DNA of 64,000 nt. It comes from Pleionea sp. CnH1-48. GTDB taxonomy: Bacteria > Pseudomonadota > Gammaproteobacteria > Enterobacterales > Kangiellaceae. Both the position numbers and the translations under genes were made by a program. Position 1 is the stretch's first letter. Each line of letters opens with the position of its first letter. Positions 42,931 through 52,400 of the stretch are shown here, piece after piece. The notes beneath the pieces were generated by a model. That model was not told the origin of the DNA. It ran no database searches and was given only the letters and a program-made list of their open reading frames with translations. The stretch spans positions 62,001 through 126,000 of the forward strand of contig NZ_JAMXSB010000004.1 in NCBI RefSeq assembly GCF_024124665.1. The letters are read 5' to 3'.

Positions 42931-44544
42931 ATGAAATTATCGAAAGTCGCGTTAGCAACAGGTGTTGCACTGGGCATGGGAATAACCAGTGTAGCTGCCG
43001 AATCAGAATCACGTTATATCGTTACCTATAAAGATAAAACCAATAATGGTCGAGCGGCCATGCAATCACACGGTGGACGCTCAGCATTGCGCTTAAATCG
43101 TATGAATGCCGAAGCGGTTTACATGACCGAAACCAATGCCAATCGTTTAAAGTCTAATCCGCACATTAAGCAGGTTGAACGCGATCAGAAGCGCTACGCC
43201 CTGGCGGTTTATAACGATGATATTGGCAATCCAATGACCGAACAGCTGACACCTTATGCCGTTTATCAGTCGCAGGCTAACCAGGTGCCTTTTAATGCAG
43301 GCGCAGGCATGAAAGTGTGTGTCATCGACTCTGGATTGGATAATTCAAACCCTGACTTTAACTGGGCCAATATTACTGGAGATAATGACTCAGGTACGGG
43401 CAACTGGTTTGAGCATGGTGGACCTCACGGAACTCATGTTGCTGGTACCGTAGGTGCCGCTGATAACAATGTGGGCGTAGTAGGTATGGCTCCTGGCGTA
43501 AGCATGCATATTATCAAAGTCTTTAATGCGTCTGGTTGGGGATACTCATCCGACTTAGCTCATGCGGCCGATCTTTGTACGCAAGCGGGTGCCAACATTA
43601 TTACGATGAGCCTGGGTGGCGGTGGTTCTAATTCAACAGAGTCGGGAGCGTTTCAGGCGTTTACGGATGCCGGAGGCTTAGTTTTAGCAGCAGCAGGAAA
43701 CGATGGTAATTCAGTACGTTCTTATCCGGCTGGCTACACCTCCGTCATGATGGTTGGCGCAAATGACGCCGATAATAATATTGCTGACTTTTCGCAATAC
43801 CCCAGCTGTAAAAGTGGTCGAGGCAGAAATGCTTCAACGGATGAGCGTATCTGCGTTGAAGTGACCGCAGGAGGGGTAGACACTTTATCAACTTACCCTG
43901 CTGGCATGGCAACCTCAGCATCGACGGTAGCAGACAATACCAACTACGCGTCATCAGCTATGGAAAACACAGGTGCTGCGTCGGGCAATACCTTCTTTAT
44001 GGGTACTGCCGAAGCGACCGATTCAAACGCGCAGGGTAAAGTGTGCGTAATTGATCGAGGCAATATTTCTTTCCATGACAAGGTTGCTAATTGCGAAAAC
44101 TCGGGTGGTGTTGGTGCCATCATCATTAACAACGAACCTGGCATGCTGTATGGAACGCTTGGTGATACTAACTCAACTTCTATTCCTGCGGTGGGTGCAG
44201 CGCAAGAAGATCGAAGTGCGTTGGTGGCTGCAAACAATGCCAGCGTAACAGTCTCCGCGAGTGATTACGGTTACATGAGTGGAACCTCTATGGCGACGCC
44301 AGCAGTGGCAGGTATTGCCGCTTTAGTTTGGTCAAATCATCCTTCTTGCAACGGTACTCATATCCGTAATGCACTCAAAGCATCTGCGGAAGATCAAGGG
44401 CAGTCGGGTCACGATGTTTACTTTGGTCACGGCATTGTAAAAGCAGCCGATGCGCATGCCTATCTGCAAGCTAATGGATGTACTGATACGCCTCCTGAGC
44501 CTGAGCCAGAGCCTTGTAAAGGCGGCCCTAAAAAGTGTGGGTAA
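42931..44544 (+). CDS. Secreted S8 subtilisin-like serine protease with inserted PA domain
   Basis: 537 residues. Signal peptide about 1-22 (ending VAAES), then an I9 inhibitor-type propeptide (RYIVTYKDKTNN to about 85). The catalytic triad is visible: D133 in CVIDSGLD, H166 in HGTHVAG and S453 in GTSMATPAVAG. A PA domain is inserted between His and Ser (about 300-430, with KVCVIDRG and VGAIIINNEPG), as in many bacterial extracellular subtilases. The C-terminus is a Pro/Glu linker ending in a short Cys/Gly/Lys tail with no PPC domain. Probably an exoenzyme for protein scavenging. Confidence 0.93.
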   Translation: MKLSKVALATGVALGMGITSVAAESESRYIVTYKDKTNNGRAAMQSHGGRSALRLNRMNAEAVYMTETNANRLKSNPHIKQVERDQKRYALAVYNDDIGNPMTEQLTPYAVYQSQANQVPFNAGAGMKVCVIDSGLDNSNPDFNWANITGDNDSGTGNWFEHGGPHGTHVAGTVGAADNNVGVVGMAPGVSMHIIKVFNASGWGYSSDLAHAADLCTQAGANIITMSLGGGGSNSTESGAFQAFTDAGGLVLAAAGNDGNSVRSYPAGYTSVMMVGANDADNNIADFSQYPSCKSGRGRNASTDERICVEVTAGGVDTLSTYPAGMATSASTVADNTNYASSAMENTGAASGNTFFMGTAEATDSNAQGKVCVIDRGNISFHDKVANCENSGGVGAIIINNEPGMLYGTLGDTNSTSIPAVGAAQEDRSALVAANNASVTVSASDYGYMSGTSMATPAVAGIAALVWSNHPSCNGTHIRNALKASAEDQGQSGHDVYFGHGIVKAADAHAYLQANGCTDTPPEPEPEPCKGGPKKCG

Positions 44545-44581
44545 ATTGAAGTCTAAGTAAGTCGCGTTACTTGGTGGAGTG

Positions 44582-44619
44582 AAAACCCGTATGCAGGATG
44601 TATGCGGGTTTTCTTTTTT
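44582..44619 (+). terminator. Rho-independent terminator of the subtilase
   Basis: AAAACCCG (44582-44589) pairs with CGGGTTTT (44605-44612), with further wobble pairs to a 5-base AGGAT loop, followed by CTTTTTT. It lies 38 bases after the stop. Confidence 0.85.
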
Positions 44620-44833
44620 AAGATACAAAACATTTTCAGGTGATTTATTTTTTAGGAAATCGCTTATAAGGTTTTCAATACTAAGGATAATCATCTCTTT
44701 CTTTGATTTAAATATTTTTAATATGCACCAATATGCAGCAAATCTATCGAAATTTGCCATAATAAGATCATTCCGATATGTAAGCGGTTTGACAATCCTG
44801 TAAGAACTTGATTTACTGCTATGCACAAAAATA

Positions 44834-45253
44834 ATGACTGGCACAACAAAAACAAAGATGAACCAGCCCCAAAAAAACAGCGTTCTGATTGTCGATGATG
44901 AACCAGCAATTCGATTAAACTTGGCGATCTTTTTGCAAGACGAATCGTTTAACGTGGTCGTTGCAGAAAGTGCAGAAGAAGGGTTTTCTGTATTGGAACA
45001 AACGCCAGCTTCTGTCGGTATTGTTGATCTGCGTCTGCCTGGCCTTGATGGTCATCAATTCATTATTAAAGCTCACCAAAAATATCCTGATATGAAGTTT
45101 ATTATTCATACGGGCTCCCATGAATTTCAGTTGACTGACGAACTGAAAGCTATCGGATTAACAGCAAATAATATTTGGTTAAAACCAGTCCTCCAGATGG
45201 ACAAACTGGTTGATGCCATCAGTAACATTCAAATGTCTGAGAGAAGCCAATGA
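44834..45253 (+). CDS. Single-domain response regulator coupled to oadGAB
   Basis: A receiver-only protein, 139 residues (131 if the ATG at 44858 is used; neither start has a clear ribosome site). It has the acidic pair DDE (SVLIVDDEPAIR), a phospho-acceptor in IVDLRLPGLDG, the HTGS threonine/serine and the WLKPV lysine. With no output domain it must act by protein contact or as a phosphate sink. The stop overlaps the oadG start (ATGA), which argues for translational coupling with the decarboxylase operon. Its kinase is not in the neighbourhood. Confidence 0.85.
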   Translation: MTGTTKTKMNQPQKNSVLIVDDEPAIRLNLAIFLQDESFNVVVAESAEEGFSVLEQTPASVGIVDLRLPGLDGHQFIIKAHQKYPDMKFIIHTGSHEFQLTDELKAIGLTANNIWLKPVLQMDKLVDAISNIQMSERSQ

Positions 45254-45474
45254 GCGATCTACTACTTGAAGGTTTAACCCTCATGCTGATTGGCATGGGA
45301 ACTGTATTTGTGTTCTTAGCGTTATTGGTGGTTACCTTAACTTTAACTTCCAATTTAATTCTTAAGTTTTGGCCAGAAGCAGAAGCCACCGATTCTCACG
45401 ACACGGCAGCATCTGATAACGGAGAGGTGATTGCTGCAATCACCGCGGCCATTCATCAACATCGAAACCGATAG
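45250..45474 (+). CDS. oadG: Oxaloacetate decarboxylase, gamma subunit
   Basis: A 74-residue single-span membrane protein that links the alpha and beta subunits of the Na+-pumping decarboxylase. The helix is at about 8-38 (LMLIGMGTVFVFLALLVVTL), with the typical GMGTVF motif. The C-terminus is acidic then ends HQHRNR, where the family binds the zinc and the alpha subunit. Confidence 0.88.
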   Translation: MSDLLLEGLTLMLIGMGTVFVFLALLVVTLTLTSNLILKFWPEAEATDSHDTAASDNGEVIAAITAAIHQHRNR

Positions 45475-45498
45475 TTTGCATTCAGTAGAGGAAATGAT

Positions 45499-47280
45499 AT
45501 GAACAAGAAATTGTTAATTACCGACGTTGTATTAAGAGATGCCCATCAATCTCTTTTTGCTACCCGTATGCGTATTGACGATATGTTACCCATTGCTGAA
45601 AAGCTCGATAAGATTGGTTTCTGGTCGATTGAGAGCTGGGGGGGCGCAACCTTTGATTCTTGCATTCGTTTTTTGGGTGAAGATCCGTGGGAGCGCATTC
45701 GTTTGTTGAAACAGGCGATGCCTAATACGCCTCAACAAATGTTATTTCGCGCGCAGAATATTTTAGGATATCGCCATTATGCTGACGATGTCGTAAAAGC
45801 TTTTGTTGAACGTTGTGCGGTTAATGGTGTAGACGTCTTTCGAATTTTCGATGCGATGAACGATGTTCGTAATTTAGAAACGGCCATCAAAGCAACAGTT
45901 GAAACCGGCAAACATGCACAGGGCACTTTATCTTATACAGTCAGTCCTGTTCATACTCTGGATATGTGGCTTAACATGGCTAAGCAATTAGAAGACATGG
46001 GTGCCCACTCGATCTGTATCAAAGACATGGCAGGATTGTTAAAACCTTATGTTGCCGAAAAATTGGTTAAAGGGTTAAAAGAAACCGTTAAGATCCCAAT
46101 TGCTTTACACTGCCATGCGACCACTGGTTTTAGTACATCAACTATTATGAAAGCCGCCGAAGCGGGCATTGATATGGTGGACACCAGCATATCCTCCATG
46201 AGTATGACCTATGGTCATTCGCCAACAGAAACCGTCGTTTCTATTTTTGAAGATACCGAACGTGATTCTGGATTGGACGTCGCTGCATTAGAAGATATTG
46301 CCGCTTACTTCCGTGAAGTTCGTAAGAAATACACGAAATGGGAAGGCAGCCTGAAAGGTGTCGACTCTCGTATTATCAGTTCGCAAGTGCCCGGCGGAAT
46401 GCTCACTAATATGGAAAACCAATTACGCGAGCAAGGTGCCGAAGACAAATTTGATGATGTACTCGCTGAGATCCCTAAAGTACGCCAAGATTTGGGATAC
46501 ATTCCACTGGTAACGCCCACGTCACAAATTGTTGGTACTCAGGCGGTACTTAATGTACTCACTGGTGAGCGCTATAAAAGCATTAGTAAAGAAACCTCTG
46601 GGCTACTAAAAGGTGAGTACGGTGCTACGCCTGCAGAAGTGAATGCCGAATTGCAACAACGAGTGCTAGAAGGCAAAGAACCTGTAACTTGTCGTCCTGC
46701 CGATCTGCTTGAGCCTGAGATGGATAAGTTAACGGCTGAACTCGAAGGCCTGGCAAAAGAAAAAGGCATTAAGCTGGAAGGTGAGTTGGTCGACAACGTT
46801 CTTATTTATGCCTTGTTCCCGCAAATCGGTTTGAAGTTTTTAGAAAACCGACGTAACCCTGATGCGTTCGAACCTGTTCCTGGCAAAGAACCCGCAGCTC
46901 CTGCACCAGCGCCAGCAGCCGCACCTGCTGCGAGTGGCGGCCCAGAAACCTACGATGTCAAAGTCAACGGAACTACCTATTCTGTCGAAGTCGCTCCTTC
47001 TGGCGCGTTACAGTCAGTAACGCCAGTGAGTTCGTCTGCGCCAGCTCCAGCTCCTGCTGCGGCTTCTAGCGGCGAAGCAATCAATGCGCCTCTGGCAGGT
47101 AATATCTTTAAAGTTCTGGTTAAGCCTGGTGACAGCGTGGCCGAAGGGCAAACCGTTATCGTACTCGAAGCCATGAAGATGGAAACCGAAGTTAAAGCAT
47201 CTGCGGCAGGGGTAGTCAGCGACATTCTGGTTGCCGAAGGCGATGCAGTAAAAGTCGGCGCACCTTTGTTGCGTCTTTAA
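45499..47280 (+). CDS. oadA: Oxaloacetate decarboxylase, alpha subunit (biotin carboxyltransferase)
   Basis: 593 residues. The carboxyltransferase TIM-barrel (about 1-300) opens with [18 protein letters not shown] and holds the metal ligand region [17 protein letters not shown]. An association domain follows, then a Pro/Ala linker (about 457-480), then the biotinyl domain with biotin lysine K560 in EAMKMETE. It removes CO2 from oxaloacetate and hands it to the membrane subunit, which drives sodium export. The ribosome site AGAGGAAA is good. It could also function as a methylmalonyl-CoA or pyruvate carboxylase-like CT, but the adjacent OadG and OadB settle the role. Confidence 0.95.
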   Translation: MNKKLLITDVVLRDAHQSLFATRMRIDDMLPIAEKLDKIGFWSIESWGGATFDSCIRFLGEDPWERIRLLKQAMPNTPQQMLFRAQNILGYRHYADDVVKAFVERCAVNGVDVFRIFDAMNDVRNLETAIKATVETGKHAQGTLSYTVSPVHTLDMWLNMAKQLEDMGAHSICIKDMAGLLKPYVAEKLVKGLKETVKIPIALHCHATTGFSTSTIMKAAEAGIDMVDTSISSMSMTYGHSPTETVVSIFEDTERDSGLDVAALEDIAAYFREVRKKYTKWEGSLKGVDSRIISSQVPGGMLTNMENQLREQGAEDKFDDVLAEIPKVRQDLGYIPLVTPTSQIVGTQAVLNVLTGERYKSISKETSGLLKGEYGATPAEVNAELQQRVLEGKEPVTCRPADLLEPEMDKLTAELEGLAKEKGIKLEGELVDNVLIYALFPQIGLKFLENRRNPDAFEPVPGKEPAAPAPAPAAAPAASGGPETYDVKVNGTTYSVEVAPSGALQSVTPVSSSAPAPAPAAASSGEAINAPLAGNIFKVLVKPGDSVAEGQTVIVLEAMKMETEVKASAAGVVSDILVAEGDAVKVGAPLLRL

Positions 47281-47315
47281 ACAACCTGACTTCTCGATAA
47301 CAACAGGAAGAATGG

Positions 47316-48614
47316 ATGGACGGTTTTATTAAACTTTGGCAAGACACCGGGCTCGCCAATTTTACTTGGGGACAAGCAGCGATGATCGCTGTTTGTCTTG
47401 GATTACTGTATTTAGCCATTGTCAGGAACTTTGAGCCACTGTTACTGGTGACCATTGGTTTTGGTGGCATCATGGCCAACATTCCTGGCGCTAACTTATC
47501 ACTGGATGCCGTAGAGGCTGCCATTCAGGGCGGCAATCTCGATGTTTTACGCGCTTTAGCGGCAGCCTTAAACTCAGAGATTATCAGTCAGGATGCTCTG
47601 AAGTATGCTTATCATTCCGCCAACGAAGGCGATCATCTTGCGGCGATGCATGTGGCCAAAGATGCCGGATATGCTAATGGCATGCTCTATAACTTTTATT
47701 CCGTGGCTATTGCCAGTGGAACAGCGCCTCTGATCATTTTTATGGGTGTTGGTGCTATGACAGACTTCGGCGCTTTGATTGCTAATCCACGCACTCTGTT
47801 TTTAGGCGCTGCGGCTCAATTTGGCATATTTGCCACCTTGCTTGGAGCCCTGGCTTTAAATGGCTTACCTGGCTTTGAGTTCAGTTTGCAGGATGCCTCT
47901 GCTATCGCCATTATCGGTGGCGCAGATGGTCCCACTGCGATCTTTCTGGCTTCTAAGTTAGCGCCCGATTTATTGGGCGCTATTGCGGTAGCTGCGTACT
48001 CTTATATGGCATTGGTTCCAATTATCCAACCGCCCATTATGAAAGCGCTGACCTCTGAAGCCGAGCGTCAGATAAAGATGGAGCAATTACGCCACGTTTC
48101 GCAGAAAGAAAAAATCATTTTTCCGCTGCTGGTGTTAGGGTTGTGCGCGTTATTCTTGCCGTCGGCTGCACCCCTTATCGGTATGTTCTGTTTTGGTAAC
48201 TTGATGAAAGAGTGTGGGGTGGTTGAGCGCCTCAGTAATACAACACAAAACTCTTTGATTAACATAGTCACTATCTTTTTAGGACTGAGCGTAGGGTCAA
48301 AGTTATCGGCTGAGCAATTCTTAAGTCTACAAACACTGGGTATTCTTGCTCTGGGTGCTGTAGCCTTTAGCATCGGCACTGCCAGTGGCGTTATGATGGC
48401 CAAAATCATGGGGGCTATCAGTAAATCGCCCATCAACCCATTGATTGGTGCTGCGGGCGTGTCTGCAGTTCCTATGGCTGCTCGAGTGGTTAACAAAGTC
48501 GGTTTGCAGGCTAATCCTCATAACTTTTTATTAATGCATGCGATGGGTCCTAACGTCGCAGGTGTTATTGGCTCTGCCGTTGCTGCGGGTATCCTACTCG
48601 CGCTGGTTGGATAA
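47316..48614 (+). CDS. oadB: Oxaloacetate decarboxylase, beta subunit (sodium pump)
   Basis: A 432-residue membrane protein with about ten helices that carries out decarboxylation of carboxybiotin and exports Na+. Conserved family stretches include [49 protein letters not shown] with a functional aspartate, [12 protein letters not shown] and the C-terminal [29 protein letters not shown] site precedes the ATG. It follows oadA after 35 bases. The pump can add to a sodium motive force in a marine cell. Confidence 0.95.
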   Translation: MDGFIKLWQDTGLANFTWGQAAMIAVCLGLLYLAIVRNFEPLLLVTIGFGGIMANIPGANLSLDAVEAAIQGGNLDVLRALAAALNSEIISQDALKYAYHSANEGDHLAAMHVAKDAGYANGMLYNFYSVAIASGTAPLIIFMGVGAMTDFGALIANPRTLFLGAAAQFGIFATLLGALALNGLPGFEFSLQDASAIAIIGGADGPTAIFLASKLAPDLLGAIAVAAYSYMALVPIIQPPIMKALTSEAERQIKMEQLRHVSQKEKIIFPLLVLGLCALFLPSAAPLIGMFCFGNLMKECGVVERLSNTTQNSLINIVTIFLGLSVGSKLSAEQFLSLQTLGILALGAVAFSIGTASGVMMAKIMGAISKSPINPLIGAAGVSAVPMAARVVNKVGLQANPHNFLLMHAMGPNVAGVIGSAVAAGILLALVG

Positions 48615-48629
48615 GCCGATAACAACTAT

Positions 48630-48668
48630 ACTCATCAGTGATGCGCCGTTTAGGCCTTACTGATGAGT
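48630..48668 (+). terminator. 10-bp hairpin after oadB
   Basis: ACTCATCAGT (48630-48639) pairs perfectly with ACTGATGAGT (48659-48668); an inner GCC/GGC pair reduces the loop. It lies 15 bases after oadB and before the pentapeptide gene. No T run follows, so it may only stabilise the mRNA end. Confidence 0.45.
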
Positions 48669-48732
48669 AGGGAACTTCCTTTCCTACCATTATTCATCTC
48701 TATTACTAATAACTGTTATTAGGGAAATGAGT

Positions 48733-49071
48733 ATGGCACCCAGAATAATTGACGATCCTCTTTATCAATTGCTCCGTCATGAGCAAATAGAAGAATTTAA
48801 CGAACAGCGTAAAGACCTCAACAGTCTGGATTTTTCTAACTGCGATTTTCGTGGGCTTGATCTACGTGATATGAACGCTGACGGTGTTGATTTCTCTGGC
48901 GCTTATTTTCGCGGTGCTGATCTGCGCGGAATTAACTTTCGCCATACTCGCTTGCAAGGCGCTAGTATGGCAGCAGCACAAATTTCTGGCTGTTATTTTC
49001 CTGACGATGTATCAGCCGCAGAAATCGAGCTTTCCGTCACTCGTGGTACGCGATTAAGGACTGATCGATAA
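48733..49071 (+). CDS. Pentapeptide-repeat protein
   Basis: 112 residues from ATG 48733, which has AGGG eight bases upstream; ATG 48727 is too close to it. The middle shows A(D/N)LXX-type repeats: LDFSNCDFRGLDLRDMNADG, VDFSGAYFRGADLRGINFRH and LQGASMAAAQISGCYF, about seven coils of a right-handed beta-helix. Some pentapeptide proteins mimic DNA or protect gyrase, but short ones usually have no known task. No signal peptide. Confidence 0.87.
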   Translation: MAPRIIDDPLYQLLRHEQIEEFNEQRKDLNSLDFSNCDFRGLDLRDMNADGVDFSGAYFRGADLRGINFRHTRLQGASMAAAQISGCYFPDDVSAAEIELSVTRGTRLRTDR

Positions 49072-49129
49072 AAGGTTTCGGCTTGGGCTTCTTTGTTATC
49101 ACCAATAGAAGTGTTTTCTGAATGCTTTA

Positions 49130-49275
49130 AACCAAGGAAGCTAGATAAAGAGAACTGGATAAACAACACAACCATATTTTGGGGCGCATCTTAGGTTAAA
49201 AATCTACTCGATGCCGAAAGGCTCGCTCAATGTATAAATCCCCAATCCATAAAATCCTTTATAAGCAAATGTATG
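49130..49275 (+). repeat. Dispersed intergenic repeat, copy D (degraded)
   Basis: Keeps the block order ACCAAGGAAG, GCGCATCTT, AAAAATCTACTCGAT, CAATCCATAAAATCC and AAGCAAATG but with many changes and without the hairpin or the right end. Best read as an old copy. Confidence 0.45.
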
Positions 49276-49384
49276 ACGCGGGTGACCAAGGCTTCTGTCT
49301 TTTTTACTGACTCTAACGCGGCTGACTTAGAGTATGCTGCGGCTACTGGCCCGAGTGATTAAACCTCTGAACAAAATCACTGGA

Positions 49385-49423
49385 TAAAAAAAGACTCAAG
49401 CAACTTTATGGATGCTTGAGTCT
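49385..49423 (-). terminator. Rho-independent terminator of the RHS gene
   Basis: AGACTCAAGCA (49392-49402) pairs perfectly with TGCTTGAGTCT (49413-49423), loop of 10, and on the minus strand it is followed by a run of T's (49391-49386). It ends the leftward RHS transcript. Confidence 0.88.
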
Positions 49424-49446
49424 GATTTTATAAGAAGGGGATGCAG

Positions 49447-49478
49447 GCTGAATAAACATTGTAAAACGTTTATTCAGC
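49447..49478 (-). other. Second perfect hairpin just after the RHS stop
   Basis: GCTGAATAAAC (49447-49457) pairs perfectly with GTTTATTCAGC (49468-49478), 11 bp, loop of 10, starting 12 bases after the RHS stop on the minus strand. No T run; perhaps a 3' stabiliser or an exchange site for RHS tips. Confidence 0.5.
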
Positions 49479-49489
49479 TGATTGTATCG

Positions 49490-52400
49490 TTACATACCGA
49501 TCTTTTCTCTCAGGTAAAGGTTGTTAAACACTTTACCACCACCAACGGTTATTTTGGTTGCAAACTTTTTGGCAGTCGCTTTTGACGCTTCTCTTGCTGG
49601 CGCTGTGGATACTGCTGACCAGCCTCCCGCTCCGCCATCGACTGCGCCTAAAGCAGCACCCATTCCCGCCGACATGGCTGCACCATCTCCGCTCCATTCT
49701 CCGGTTCTCATTCCATGATCCGTGTAGCTCACTGTCGCGCCACCACCAGCATTAGCTAAACCGTTTAACGCCATGCTAACGCCTTTGCTGGCAACATATT
49801 TGGTGGTGAGAGCTGAGGTGCCACCCGCTATGAAGCCTGTTGCAAAACCCACTCCGGTAGAAATACCATAGTGATCCCAACGGAAGTCATCGTAGTTAGA
49901 AATGGTGTACACAAGTCCATTGACACCCGCAGATATTAACCCGTTGCCTAAAGGCGCTGCGAGACCAAATGAGCTGGCATACACCACACCACCGAGAGCC
50001 GTTAAGCTCACCGATATAACGGCGGCTGCTATCTGACGCCCATTTTCTTCGCGGAACGTTTTTACACCACCCACGTAATCATCGGAGGTGACACCACGTT
50101 CTTTCATAGATTGGTGTGAAAGAGGGTGATCTTCATTACCTGTGCTGGCTAGGGCATGCATGCCTTCTATAATGGCTCCGCCAATCTCGTCAACAACTTC
50201 CCAAAAGTGTCCTGTTGGATCGTTATACATGATTGGGCTGTTGTTGACATAACTGTAGCGGTTAAGCGATTGAGAAATCGCGCCGCCAACAGGGACGACT
50301 GTGTCGGCAGAAATAAAACGCCCTAGTGACGGATTATAGTAGCGGGCGTTGTAATACATAAGATCATCGCCATCATCAATCTGTCCTGTATAGGTTCGTT
50401 TAAACAAATCATTATCGTGCTGCCATGAACTGACTTGCTCACCGAAAGGAGTATAGTGGAACTCGGAAGTATTAAATCCGTGACTATTGGTGCTGACATG
50501 CAAGGAACCTAAGTGATTCGTATGTAAGTAACTTAAGGTTTGGCTGGTACGCTGAGCAATGCGTTCACCGTTCAGGTAGTAGTATTTTCTAACGCTACTT
50601 GAACCATTAATTAGCGATTGCTCGATTTCGTAATGATTGCCGATATAAAGCGTTTGTATGTTTTTATTATGGTCGACTTTCTTGTAACGCAACTCTCCAT
50701 CATAAAAAGCTTCGATGTGCGTTGCACCGTCTCGTTTTATGGCTTTTAGACGATTAAAGCTGTCCCATTCATAAGTTGGATCACTCAGTTGCTCACCACC
50801 AAAAGCTTGCGTGTTGCCTCCGCTATTACCACTGAAGCGGACTTTAGATGTCATGTTACCGACGTTGTCATAAGCGTAGTGATAACGTCCATCGGATTTC
50901 GCTCGATGAGTGCCAGCAAAGTACTCGTAGTTATAGCCATCTTTTTCCAGTAGGTTGCCATTATGACCGTAACGATAGGTTTTGTTACCGTACAAGGAAC
51001 TATTGGCACGAGTTAATCGCTTCATTCGATCATATTCGAAGGATTCATTATTAAAACTGCTGGTTCCGTCGGTTATCGAAGCGATCAGAGAGTTCTGGTT
51101 ATAATCGTAGTTAAGATCTTGATAAGTTCTGGAACCTTTCGACGTCAAGCGACGATTTAAGGCGAAGGGTGCGTTACCAGCACTATCTCCTGCAGCTCCG
51201 TAATAAGAGTTAACGGTGTTAACGCCATTACCAAAAGTTTGCTGGGTTACCTTATCGAATACATTGTACTGAACATTACTCACATAGTTATTGGCACCGC
51301 TGACGCCAGTCACTTTATCAAACGACAAGGTTTGCGTGACCACTTCACCATCTGGGTAAGTGGTGCTTGTTAACATGCCTGCTTTGTTGTAGCTATAGAA
51401 AGTGTCGTAACTAACACCGTCAATCACTTTGCGCTCGGCTTTTAAATTTCCGGCAGCATCAATAAAATGAATAGCAGAGTAGCCGTCACCACCCGGAGCT
51501 ACGTATTTTTTTATAGCTCGGGTAACGGTGATGCTGGTATCGATGCCTATAGGTAAGTTTAATGTTTCACCACTGATCGATTTAAGCTGGCTTCCGGCAC
51601 CTTGAGCTAACGAATAGTAACTGTATAAAACCGTATCTTGACCATTAGTGATGCCCCCCTGACCATTATCGGGGCCTTTTTTGGTGACACGGTTTTGTGC
51701 ATCGTATTCGTAACGAATCACAACGCCATTGGCATCGGTTGTGGATGTTAACAGGTTGCGACTGTTGTAGGTGTTTTGCGTGAGTCCTGCATCGGGATCG
51801 TCAAATGATACTTTGCGACCGAGATGATCATAATCGATGGCTGTTTTGCTGCCATCAGTATGTGCTATTTGATTCAGCTCACCGGTTAAGGTGTCGTAAG
51901 TAAAGAGCGTAGTGATGGATTCGAACGAGTTACCATAGTACTCTATTTTACGAAATGTCTTGCGAGATTCCTGCTGGCTCATGGAGTCCGTTTCCCAGCT
52001 ACTGGTCTCTTTATTGTAAGACTCTTTATGGGTCAGCTCACCCCATTGGACATTTCGTTTTTTGTTACCGGCCGTGTCGGTGAATATGGTGACAGTACTG
52101 CCAGGTCCGTTTGGTGGGACATCACTATCAGTATGACCTGCGCGTAACAGAGTTCTATTCGATTGTTTACGATAAGGCGAGTGGGCTGGATTGTTTGGGT
52201 AACCAGAGACATCGCCCTGAATCCATTCAGATTGGTAACTCGTCAATGAGCGTGTTGCTAAAGAAGCACCTTCTTGTTGTGCTGGCCATCTAAATAAAGT
52301 GACGTAAGACTGTGAGCCATTCACAGTGGTCAGTTTCTGTTCTTTAATTGCTTGTCCCAGGCCGTCATACATTACCCAGTTATCAAGATACTGGCCATTG

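Larger units (their letters stand above)
49072..49489. other. Gene-free stretch after the pentapeptide gene
   Basis: Contains the degraded repeat copy D and two strong hairpins at the end of the RHS gene (49392-49423 and 49447-49478). No immunity-type gene or other frame is present, which matters for interpreting the RHS gene. Confidence 0.6.
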
